From CAYXUW01 sp964468375 (lineage in GTDB: Bacteria > Planctomycetota > Phycisphaerae > Sedimentisphaerales > Anaerobacaceae): 13,816 nt of DNA. The stretch lies in contig CAYXUW010000064.1 of the NCBI GenBank assembly GCA_964468375.1, positions 1 to 13,816 on the forward strand. Reading direction: 5' to 3'. A program made the position numbers and the translations under genes. This document shows, piece by piece, positions 7,464 through 13,816 of the stretch (the stretch's first letter is position 1; each line of letters opens with the position of its first letter). Below the pieces are notes generated by a model that was not told where the DNA came from, searched no databases, and worked only from the letters and a program-made list of their open reading frames with translations.

Positions 7464-8906
7464 ATGAATTTTGACGAACTGATAAAACTTGTTTCTTCAA
7501 ACAAAGCGCCCGCCGTCCGCGTCGATTCGCGCCTCGTCAAAACTGGCGACATCTTCGTGGCTGTCAAAGGAACAATATACGATGGCTCCGACTTCATCGC
7601 GCAGGCAATCGCAAACGGCGCTGAATATATCATCTGTCAACCCAAAACGGCAATATCCAATACCCGATGCGAGTTTGTTCATGTTGAAGACCCCGCAAAA
7701 GCAGCCGCCATACTCGCACAGACAAAAACGGGAACCCCCGCGTCAAAGTTGACCAACCTCGCAGTCACCGGAACTAACGGCAAAACAACAGTAGCATACC
7801 TCGTTCGCTCCTGCATACAAAACGCCGGCCAAAAGTGTGGGCTCATCAGCACAATCGTTTACGACACAGGCCAAACAATCTTCGACGCAAACCTGACAAC
7901 CCCCGACTGTCTTACCATCGCCGAACAGCAATCGCAAATGCTAAAGGCCGGCGCGAAATATATGATAACCGAAGCCAGTAGCCACGCCCTCTTCCAAAAT
8001 CGCCTCGCCGGCATCGATTTCAAAGCCGCCGCTTTCACAAACCTTGCCGGCGATCATCTCGACTACCATAAAACAGAAAAAGACTACCTTGCAGCAAAAA
8101 CGAGACTCTTTCAGTCCCTTTTGCCCGATGCTACAGCAGTATTAAATAAACAATCACCGCACGCCGCACAAATCACCCGAAAAACCAAAGCAAAAATCCT
8201 CTGGTTCGCCATCGAAGAACCGGCTGATATCGTCGCCCAAATCGAGTCTATGGATATAAATGGAACTGCATTCAATCTAAAAACCGCCGGCCAGGAACAG
8301 GAATATAAGGTAAAAACTCCTCTGCTCGGCCGATATAATGTCAGTAATCATTTGGCGGCTGCAGGACTATGCCTCGCGGTCGGCCTCGATTTGCAGCAAA
8401 TAGCCGCCGGACTCTCCGGCTTAAAGACAATACCTGGACGATTGGAAAAGCTCGACAGCAATCATACCTCAATCATCATCGATTACGCCCACTCCGACGA
8501 CGCCCTAAAAAATGTCCTCTCAACATTAAGACCTCTGTGCAAAGGTAAACTGATCGTCCTCTTCGGCTGTGGTGGTGACAGAGACAGAACTAAACGCCCC
8601 CGTATGGCCTGCGTTGCCGAAAAATTGGCCGATTACATCGTCGTTACCAGCGATAATCCCAGAACAGAAAAACCCATGGCTATCATTGAAGAAATTCTCT
8701 CCGGCTTCAAAAATCCCGACTCGCCGAATATCGCAATCGAACAAGACAGGAAAAAAGCCATCGAGCTGGCTTTGAAAAACGCCGCCAAAGACGACATCGT
8801 CCTTATCGCTGGCAAGGGCCACGAAACCTATCAAATAATTGGAAACCAAAAACTCGAATTCAGCGACAAAAAAATCGCCCTCGAATGTCTGGCGAAAATA
8901 AAATGA
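7464..8906 (+). CDS. murE: UDP-N-acetylmuramoyl-L-alanyl-D-glutamate--2,6-diaminopimelate ligase MurE
   Basis: A 480-residue Mur ligase that adds the third peptide residue to UDP-MurNAc-L-Ala-D-Glu in the cytoplasm, using ATP. The N-terminal domain holds the DSR-x2-K-x-GDIFVAVKG block (21-36). The central ATPase domain has the P-loop GTNGKTT (103-109), TTPD (145-148), ITEASSHAL (168-176), and Lys212 in AAKTRLF, the expected carbamylated lysine. The C-terminal domain has SDNPRTEKP (396-404): DNPR is the meso-diaminopimelate specificity motif, as opposed to the lysine type. GKGHE (450-454) is also present. No ribosome binding site is recognisable before the ATG. It overlaps murF by 4 bp (ATGA). 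Confidence 0.95.
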   Translation: MNFDELIKLVSSNKAPAVRVDSRLVKTGDIFVAVKGTIYDGSDFIAQAIANGAEYIICQPKTAISNTRCEFVHVEDPAKAAAILAQTKTGTPASKLTNLAVTGTNGKTTVAYLVRSCIQNAGQKCGLISTIVYDTGQTIFDANLTTPDCLTIAEQQSQMLKAGAKYMITEASSHALFQNRLAGIDFKAAAFTNLAGDHLDYHKTEKDYLAAKTRLFQSLLPDATAVLNKQSPHAAQITRKTKAKILWFAIEEPADIVAQIESMDINGTAFNLKTAGQEQEYKVKTPLLGRYNVSNHLAAAGLCLAVGLDLQQIAAGLSGLKTIPGRLEKLDSNHTSIIIDYAHSDDALKNVLSTLRPLCKGKLIVLFGCGGDRDRTKRPRMACVAEKLADYIVVTSDNPRTEKPMAIIEEILSGFKNPDSPNIAIEQDRKKAIELALKNAAKDDIVLIAGKGHETYQIIGNQKLEFSDKKIALECLAKIK

Positions 8907-10264
8907 AAAAATTCTCAACCAAAGTCCTGGCTGAAATAATCGGAGCAGATATCAAATCAGACACCGACCGAACTGCTTATTTCATACGCGTAAACACCGA
9001 TTCGCGAACCACCAAGGTCGGCGACTGCTTCTTCGCCCTCACCGGCGAAAACTTCGACGGCCACGACTATGTCTCCGACGCCTTCGACAAAGGTGCCGTC
9101 TGCGCAGTAGTAAGCAAAGACATATATGTCGGCGGATACTGCCTGCTGAAAGTAAGTGACACAATAAAAGCTCTCGGTGATTTCGCGGCAGACTACCGCA
9201 GACAAAACAGCTTCAACGTCGTTGCCGTAACCGGCTCGGTCGGCAAAACCACCGTCCGACAAATCGCCTATCACGTCCTGAGCCGGCATTACTCTGTGCA
9301 TCAGTCACCGAAAAACTTCAACAATAATATCGGCCTGCCCCTAACTCTGCTCGGCGCCGACTCGAAAAACCAAATCGTCCTCACCGAGCTCGGCAGCAAC
9401 CATCCAGGTGAAATCGACTGCTTAACAAAAATCGCCTCACCGGACATCGCCGTCGTAACCAATATCTACCCTGCACACTTGCAAGGTTTTGGCGACATTG
9501 ACACCGTAAAAAAAGAAAAACTCTCCATCGCACGGGGCCTCACCGACGACGGTACCCTGATAATCAACTCCGCTATCGCACCGCCCGCAGAACTATCCGC
9601 AAAAACTTTGACTTTCGGCACATCAAACGACGCTGACTTCCACGCAAAAAATATCTCCCTCGACGGCCAAACCAGCCGGTTCACTATCGACAGAACAAAT
9701 ATCTACCTGCCTCTGCCAGGCCTCGGCAACATAGAAAACGCCCTCGCTGCCTGGACCATCTGCAGTCAATTCGGCATAAACATCAACGATTTTGCTCAGG
9801 CGATAAAAACCTTATCGGCCGTTCCAATGCGAACTGAATTGCTGCAGATCGCAACGGTGACCGTGCTAAACGATTGCTACAACGCAAACCCCGCCTCGAT
9901 GAAAAACGCAATTGATATATTGGCGAACCTCAGTAAAAAAGAAAAACGCCGGACCGTTTTTATTTGCGGCGATATGGCAGAGCTCGGACCGCAAAGCGAG
10001 CAACTGCACGCTGAAATAGGAGCCGCTGTGGCCCGTGCCGAAATTCTCCTCCTACTGACTGTTGGAAAATCCGCAAAAACCATCGCCGGAGCCGCGAAAG
10101 ATGCCGCAAAATACGATTTACAGACAAACTCTTTCGAGGACACCTCTTCAATCTGTAATAATCTGGAAAAATTTGTAAAAGATTCCGATATAGTATTAGT
10201 CAAGGGCTCCAGAACAAATAAACTGGAATTGGCCGTCGAAAAACTAAAAGAGCTTTTTGCATAG
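8903..10264 (+). CDS. murF: UDP-N-acetylmuramoyl-tripeptide--D-alanyl-D-alanine ligase MurF
   Basis: A 453-residue Mur ligase that joins D-Ala-D-Ala to the UDP-MurNAc-tripeptide. It has NTDSRTTKVGDCFFALTG (31-48), the ATP loop GSVGKTT (111-117), SPKNFNNNIGLPLTLL (135-150), TELGSNHPGEI (161-171), DCYNANPASM (324-333), GDMAELG (356-362) and VKGSRTNKLE (433-442). I prefer the ATG at 8903, which forms an ATGA overlap with the murE stop and starts at the usual family N-terminus. The in-frame ATG at 8885 would add six residues inside murE and has no ribosome binding site. Translation is probably coupled to murE. Length is as expected for the family (E. coli 452). Confidence 0.95.
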   Translation: MKKFSTKVLAEIIGADIKSDTDRTAYFIRVNTDSRTTKVGDCFFALTGENFDGHDYVSDAFDKGAVCAVVSKDIYVGGYCLLKVSDTIKALGDFAADYRRQNSFNVVAVTGSVGKTTVRQIAYHVLSRHYSVHQSPKNFNNNIGLPLTLLGADSKNQIVLTELGSNHPGEIDCLTKIASPDIAVVTNIYPAHLQGFGDIDTVKKEKLSIARGLTDDGTLIINSAIAPPAELSAKTLTFGTSNDADFHAKNISLDGQTSRFTIDRTNIYLPLPGLGNIENALAAWTICSQFGININDFAQAIKTLSAVPMRTELLQIATVTVLNDCYNANPASMKNAIDILANLSKKEKRRTVFICGDMAELGPQSEQLHAEIGAAVARAEILLLLTVGKSAKTIAGAAKDAAKYDLQTNSFEDTSSICNNLEKFVKDSDIVLVKGSRTNKLELAVEKLKELFA

Positions 10265-10294
10265 CCCGATATTTAGCGAGCGCCGAGAAATAAA

Positions 10295-11434
10295 ATGATA
10301 TATCATCTGTTATGGTATCTTCGTGACACCTTTACTCACAAGCTGGGGTTCTACGCCTATCAGGACGTAATGTTCCGCTCTGTAGCGGCCGTACTAACCA
10401 GCTTCCTCATCGCAATCTTGCTCGGCCCCAGTATCATCCGATTTCTGATGCGCAAAAAAATCGGCGACCGCCCGGAATTCCACCACATAGCGCTCAACGA
10501 GCTGACAAAGGAAAAAGCCAACACGCCCACTATGGGTGGCCTGATTATCATACTCTCAGTATTAACAACGACTTTACTGTGGGCAAAGCTGGACAACCCC
10601 TTCGTCCAAAAAGCCATTATCCTCGTGATATGGTTCGGCGCCCTCGGCGGAGTCGACGACTGGTTAAAGCTCACCGCCGTCTCAAGACATCGCAGCAGAA
10701 ACGGATTGAAACCCTGGGAAAAACTAATCTTCCAAATCGGAGGTGCTGTCTTAATCGCCTCGTTCCTGTTCGCCGACTTCACCAACATAAAAGATGGTAA
10801 ACTGCTCTGGGTCCCGTTCTACAAGCACGGCCTGCCGCTGGCAAACTGGATGTTTGTATTAATAGCGATTTTCTATATATCGGCCACCAGCAACGCCGTC
10901 AATCTCACCGATGGAATGGACGGCCTCGCTGCAGGATGCGTGGGAATGGTCGCCCTCGTCCTTGTGATACTCTGCTACGTTGCATCGGAAACAATGGCAA
11001 GAACCAGCCCCGTCACTTGGTCCAGCTACCTCCTGCTTCCCGCCATCCCGCAGGCCGGAGAGCTGAGCATATTCTATTCCGCAATCTTAGGCGCTGTCCT
11101 CGGCTTCCTCTGGTACAATTGCCATCCCGCCCAGACCTTTATGGGCGATGTCGGTTCCCTCCCTCTGGGAGCGGCAATGGGTTACGGCGCGCTCGTAACA
11201 AGAAACGAAATCCTCCTTCTAATCATCGGCGGCGTATTTATAATCGAGCTTGCCAGTGTCGTTCTCCAGGTCACTTACTTCAAATATACAAGCGGGAAAC
11301 GTCTCTTCAGATGTGCCCCCATCCATCACCACTTCCATCTCAAGGGATGGTCCGAGCCGCAGGTAGTCGTCAGATTTTGGCTCCTCGCCGCTGCCTTCGC
11401 CGCCATCGCACTCGCAACCCTCAAAATCCGCTGA
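10295..11434 (+). CDS. mraY: Phospho-N-acetylmuramoyl-pentapeptide-transferase MraY
   Basis: A 379-residue polytopic membrane enzyme that transfers phospho-MurNAc-pentapeptide to undecaprenyl phosphate, making lipid I. Diagnostic motifs are NTPTMGGL (76-83), the catalytic DD pair Asp121-Asp122 in GGVDDWLKL, NLTDGMDGLA (203-212), FMGDVGSLPLG with Asp285, and the HHHFHLKGW block (344-352). About ten hydrophobic helices can be seen. It is some 20 residues longer than E. coli MraY (360), with an extra loop around residues 229-258. It follows murF after 30 bp with only a weak GAG-type ribosome binding site, and is the last gene of the mur unit. The next gene is convergent after 5 bp. Confidence 0.95.
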   Translation: MIYHLLWYLRDTFTHKLGFYAYQDVMFRSVAAVLTSFLIAILLGPSIIRFLMRKKIGDRPEFHHIALNELTKEKANTPTMGGLIIILSVLTTTLLWAKLDNPFVQKAIILVIWFGALGGVDDWLKLTAVSRHRSRNGLKPWEKLIFQIGGAVLIASFLFADFTNIKDGKLLWVPFYKHGLPLANWMFVLIAIFYISATSNAVNLTDGMDGLAAGCVGMVALVLVILCYVASETMARTSPVTWSSYLLLPAIPQAGELSIFYSAILGAVLGFLWYNCHPAQTFMGDVGSLPLGAAMGYGALVTRNEILLLIIGGVFIIELASVVLQVTYFKYTSGKRLFRCAPIHHHFHLKGWSEPQVVVRFWLLAAAFAAIALATLKIR

Positions 11435-11439
11435 CGACG

Positions 11440-11724
11440 TCAATCATAATCATCTTCTATATGAATTCGAACGTTCTCTCGGTAGTCGCCTGACTCGTCA
11501 GAGTGAAATTTATCTATCCTCCTCTGGGCAAGATAAATCTTTATCGCCGTGCCGGCACAACCCGCACCTGCAATAAAAAATATCAACGCCGCGAGCATCG
11601 CGAAAAGCTCCGGCAGCGCCAGTATCAAAATTCCGAACCCTATCAGAAGCAGTCCGACGACAAAAATCCCCTTCGCAACATTCTTCGACGCTTGAGAAAT
11701 TGCATTTGTGTAAAATCGAAACAT
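11440..11724 (-). CDS. Small membrane protein of unknown function
   Basis: A 94-residue protein I do not recognise. Two adjacent hydrophobic helices (about 18-37 and 40-62, the second rich in Ala and Gly) form a hairpin, followed by a charged tail with RRIDK, then acidic and His residues ending in IEDDYD. The first 17 residues contain several polar and basic residues (SQASKNVAKG). It lies 63 bp downstream of groEL on the same strand, but behind groEL's terminator, so it needs its own promoter or read-through. Only a weak AAAGAAAG stretch precedes the ATG. The reading frame is credible because it fills the gap between mraY and groEL and has a coherent membrane topology, but it could be spurious. 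Confidence 0.6.
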   Translation of the reverse strand: MFRFYTNAISQASKNVAKGIFVVGLLLIGFGILILALPELFAMLAALIFFIAGAGCAGTAIKIYLAQRRIDKFHSDESGDYRENVRIHIEDDYD

Positions 11725-11746
11725 AATTCGCTTTCTTTAATTTAAT

Positions 11747-11774
11747 AAAAGCGGGCTCCGCGAAGGAGCCCGCT
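11747..11774 (-). terminator. Intrinsic terminator of groES-groEL
   Basis: A perfect 10-bp inverted repeat pairs 11750-11759 with 11765-11774 around a 5-base loop (11760-11764). The stem is nine G/C-rich pairs (GCGGGCTCC / GGAGCCCGC) plus an A-T pair. Read on the minus strand, the arm is followed by TTTTATT, as expected of a rho-independent terminator. It lies 13 bp after the groEL stop. Confidence 0.85.
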
Positions 11775-11787
11775 CAATAATTATCTT

Positions 11788-13410
11788 CTAATACATTCCG
11801 CCTCCCGGAGGCATCGGCGGCGCTTCTTTCTTCTCAGGAATCTCGCTCACTATGGCATCCGTCGTTAGCAGAAGCGAAGCAATTGACGCGCCGTTCTGCA
11901 GTGCCGCCCTCTCGACTTTCGTCGGCACAATCACGCCGAACTCAATCATATCACCGTATTCCTTCCGTAATGCATCGTAGCCGAAGTTCTTCGATTTGTT
12001 CTCCATAACCTTCTGGGCAACAATCGAACCGTCCAGTCCCGCATTACCGGCGATTTGCTTAATCGGAGCAACCACCGCCCTGCAAACAATATCAACGCCG
12101 ATTTTCTCGTCGCCGCTGCTCTTGATTTTATCCAGCGCTGCCAGAGTCCTCAGCATTGCCACCCCGCCGCCCGGCAGAATACCTTCCTCTACCGCCGCCC
12201 GGCAAGCATGCAGTGCGTCCTCGACACGCGCCTTCTTCTCTTTCATCTCCGCTTCGGTCGCCGCACCGACGTTGATTTGCGCAACGCCGCCCGCCAGTTT
12301 CGCCAACCTTTCTTGCAATTTCTCGATGTCGTAATCGCTCGTGGACTTATCAATCTCGGTCTTAATCTGCTCTATTCTTGCCTTGATATCCGCAGAGCTG
12401 CCCGCGCCCTCGATAATAGTCGTGGTGTCCTTGTCGATAGTAACCCGTTTCGCCCTGCCGAGCTGCGTCAACTCGATACTCTCTAACTGCAGCCCCAAAT
12501 CCTCGAAAATGGGCTGGCCTCCGGTCAGAACGGCAATGTCACTCAGCATCGCCTTCCGCCTATCGCCGAAACCAGGCGCCTTCACAGCAGCCGCCTGCAG
12601 CACGCCGCGAAGTTTATTAACAACCAAAGTCGCTAGCGCTTCGCCCTCGACATCTTCGGCGATAATCAAAAGCGGCTTACCCTGTTTCGCCACCTTCTCC
12701 AGCAGCGGAACAAGCGATTTCACCGAGCTTATCTTCTTCTCATGAACCAGTATATACGGCTTCTCCAGCACAACCGTCATATTTTCCAGCTTATTGATAA
12801 AGTGCGGGCTCAAATACCCTTTATCGAATTGCATACCTTCGACCAAATCGACCGCCATCTCCAGCGATTGTCCCTCTTCGACGGTAATAACGCCGTCCTT
12901 GCCGACCTTGTCCATCGCTTCAGCCATCTTCTTACCTATCTCAACGTCTTGGTTTGCCGAGCACGTCGCCACCTGCTCGATTTGCTTGCTCGACTCCACC
13001 GGTATGCTCATCTTTTGAAGTTCCTCCACTATCTTCTCGACCGCCTTGTCGATGCCTCGTTTAACCTGCATCGGGTTCGCCCCCGCCGTAATGTTCTTCA
13101 GCCCTTCACAGAAAACGCTCTCCGCAAGAATCGTCGCCGTCGTCGTCCCATCCCCCGCCACGCTCGACGTCTTCGATGCCACTTCCTTTACCATCTGAGC
13201 GCCCATATTCTCATAGGAATCTTCCAGTTCTATCTCCTTGGCCACTGTCACGCCGTCTTTGGTAACGGTCGGCGACCCAAACGATTTTTCCAAAACCACG
13301 TTTCTGCCGCAAGGCCCTAACGTTATCTTCACCGCCTTCGCAAGTTTTTCAACTCCTTCACGGATTGCTGAACGCGCCTCTGTGCCGAAAGCTATCTTTT
13401 TAGCTGCCAT
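11788..13410 (-). CDS. groEL: 60-kDa chaperonin GroEL
   Basis: A 540-residue group I chaperonin subunit; fourteen copies form the double ring that folds proteins together with GroES. It has TLGPCGRNVVLEKSFG (30-45), TKDGVTVAKEI (50-60) with Asp52, the phosphate loop GDGTTTAT (86-93) with Asp87, Asp398 in VEDAL and GILPGGGVAM (410-419). All align without gaps to E. coli numbering. Two nucleotide-pocket positions differ: Asp479 where E. coli has Asn, and Val495 (GVIVPTKV) where E. coli has Asp. Cys replaces Lys34. The C-terminus is PPMPPGGGMY rather than a long GGM repeat. A double AAGGAG/AAAGGAAG site precedes the ATG. It lies 62 bp after groES in a two-gene operon and ends at an intrinsic terminator. 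Confidence 0.97.
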   Translation of the reverse strand: MAAKKIAFGTEARSAIREGVEKLAKAVKITLGPCGRNVVLEKSFGSPTVTKDGVTVAKEIELEDSYENMGAQMVKEVASKTSSVAGDGTTTATILAESVFCEGLKNITAGANPMQVKRGIDKAVEKIVEELQKMSIPVESSKQIEQVATCSANQDVEIGKKMAEAMDKVGKDGVITVEEGQSLEMAVDLVEGMQFDKGYLSPHFINKLENMTVVLEKPYILVHEKKISSVKSLVPLLEKVAKQGKPLLIIAEDVEGEALATLVVNKLRGVLQAAAVKAPGFGDRRKAMLSDIAVLTGGQPIFEDLGLQLESIELTQLGRAKRVTIDKDTTTIIEGAGSSADIKARIEQIKTEIDKSTSDYDIEKLQERLAKLAGGVAQINVGAATEAEMKEKKARVEDALHACRAAVEEGILPGGGVAMLRTLAALDKIKSSGDEKIGVDIVCRAVVAPIKQIAGNAGLDGSIVAQKVMENKSKNFGYDALRKEYGDMIEFGVIVPTKVERAALQNGASIASLLLTTDAIVSEIPEKKEAPPMPPGGGMY

Positions 13411-13444
13411 ATCTTCCTTTCTCCTTCTTAACTTTAAATTGCCT

Positions 13445-13462
13445 CTCCTGCAAAAGCAGGAG
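13445..13462 (-). promoter_or_regulatory. Intercistronic hairpin between groES and groEL
   Basis: A 7-bp perfect inverted repeat with a 4-base loop: CTCCTGC, TTTT, GCAGGAG when read on the minus (coding) strand. It lies 10 bp after the groES stop and about 20 nt before the groEL Shine-Dalgarno sequence. The sequence after it (AGGCAATTT) has no proper U-tract, so it is not a standard terminator. It may act in mRNA stability, processing or translation of groEL. Confidence 0.5.
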
Positions 13463-13472
13463 TCTATTCCTT

Positions 13473-13763
13473 TTATTGCTCAATCACTGCCATAATATCC
13501 GACTCGCTCATAATCAGATATTCCCTGCCGCTTATCTTCACCTCCGTCCCCGCATAACTTGTGAAAAGAACCACGTCGCCTTTCTTCACCTCAATCTTCT
13601 GCACCGTCCCATCCTCAAGCGTTTTGCCTTTGCCTACACTAACGACCTTACCTCTCTGCGGTTTTTCCTTCGCTGTGTCCGGCAGAACTATCCCGCCCGC
13701 CGTCTTGTTCTCCGCCTCCAAACGCTCTACAAGAACCTTATCTGCTAATGGTCTGATTTTCAT
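13473..13763 (-). CDS. groES: 10-kDa co-chaperonin GroES
   Basis: A 96-residue co-chaperonin that caps the GroEL ring. It begins with the family's MKIRPLADKVLVER and contains the mobile-loop region (about 17-34) with the GroEL-binding GGIVLPD (23-29). RGKVVSVGKG (37-46) and KKGDVVLFTSYAGTEVK (60-76) follow, and it ends in SESDIMAVIEQ. The ATG at 13763 is chosen because it gives the normal family length (E. coli 97) and has AAAGGAG and AAGG upstream. An in-frame ATG at 13793 would add ten non-family residues and lies upstream of that ribosome binding site. The 53 bp upstream to the window edge contain no CIRCE operator and no clear promoter, which may lie beyond. Confidence 0.96.
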   Translation of the reverse strand: MKIRPLADKVLVERLEAENKTAGGIVLPDTAKEKPQRGKVVSVGKGKTLEDGTVQKIEVKKGDVVLFTSYAGTEVKISGREYLIMSESDIMAVIEQ

Positions 13764-13816
13764 TGTGACCTTACTCCTTTCAAAAAATACCAAATAACTT
13801 TAATAAACGACTAAAC

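Noticed and set aside
11431..11441. Small palindrome TGACG-A-CGTCA at the mraY stop
   Set aside because: A 1-base centre cannot form a hairpin loop, there is no T-tract, and it is probably chance.
10936..11493. 185-codon plus-strand frame inside mraY
   Set aside because: It is a shifted frame of mraY, Arg/Pro-rich, and mraY motifs run through the same bases.
12742..13320. 192-codon plus-strand frame opposite groEL
   Set aside because: It is antisense to a fully conserved gene and encodes Arg/His/Leu-rich sequence with no recognisable domain.
13764..13816. CIRCE heat-shock operator upstream of groES
   Set aside because: Neither TTAGCACTC nor GAGTGCTAA is present in the 53 bp available; an operator further upstream cannot be excluded.

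Overview
The window holds ordinary bacterial housekeeping genes with short intergenic gaps. I read 12 protein-coding genes plus one fragment at the left edge. I see no rRNA, tRNA, CRISPR array, insertion sequence or phage gene. The host is probably a Gram-negative-type bacterium that makes meso-diaminopimelate peptidoglycan: MurE carries the DNPR signature, and exported proteins with signal peptides are present. The mix of gene style, moderate G+C, a broken-up mur cluster and a GroEL with a PPGGGMY tail suggests a planctomycete-like lineage (Phycisphaerae type). That placement is inference only.

Layout. (1) 2-1466, minus strand: a homocysteine S-methyltransferase, an ASCH-domain protein joined to it by an ATGA stop/start overlap, and the N-terminus of an APC-type amino acid permease that meets an in-frame TAG near the window edge. 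(2) 1568-3950, plus strand: a strong sigma70-type promoter, then rmuC, a membrane-anchored TlpA/ResA-like thioredoxin overlapping rmuC by 11 bp, and a FabG-like SDR dehydrogenase 3 bp later. (3) 3960-5855, plus strand: two overlapping promoter candidates, then recJ. (4) 5864-7333, minus strand: an exported transglutaminase-like protein, convergent with recJ (8 bp apart) and divergent from murE. (5) 7464-11434, plus strand: murE, murF and mraY, three consecutive steps of peptidoglycan precursor synthesis (mDAP addition, D-Ala-D-Ala addition, transfer to the lipid carrier). None of the other usual dcw genes is present here. (6) 11440-13763, minus strand: a small two-helix membrane protein of unknown function, a clear intrinsic terminator, groEL and groES.

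On sampled lines the plus strand has about twice as much C as G regardless of which strand is coding. This suggests that the plus strand is the lagging-strand template side, with groES/groEL co-directional with replication and recJ/mur genes opposed to it.

I did not find a convincing undescribed system. The items most worth a second look are the methyltransferase-ASCH-permease operon and its interrupted permease, the GroEL nucleotide-pocket substitutions (Val at 495, Asp at 479), the groES-groEL intercistronic hairpin that could compete for the groEL ribosome binding site, and the isolated murE-murF-mraY block.
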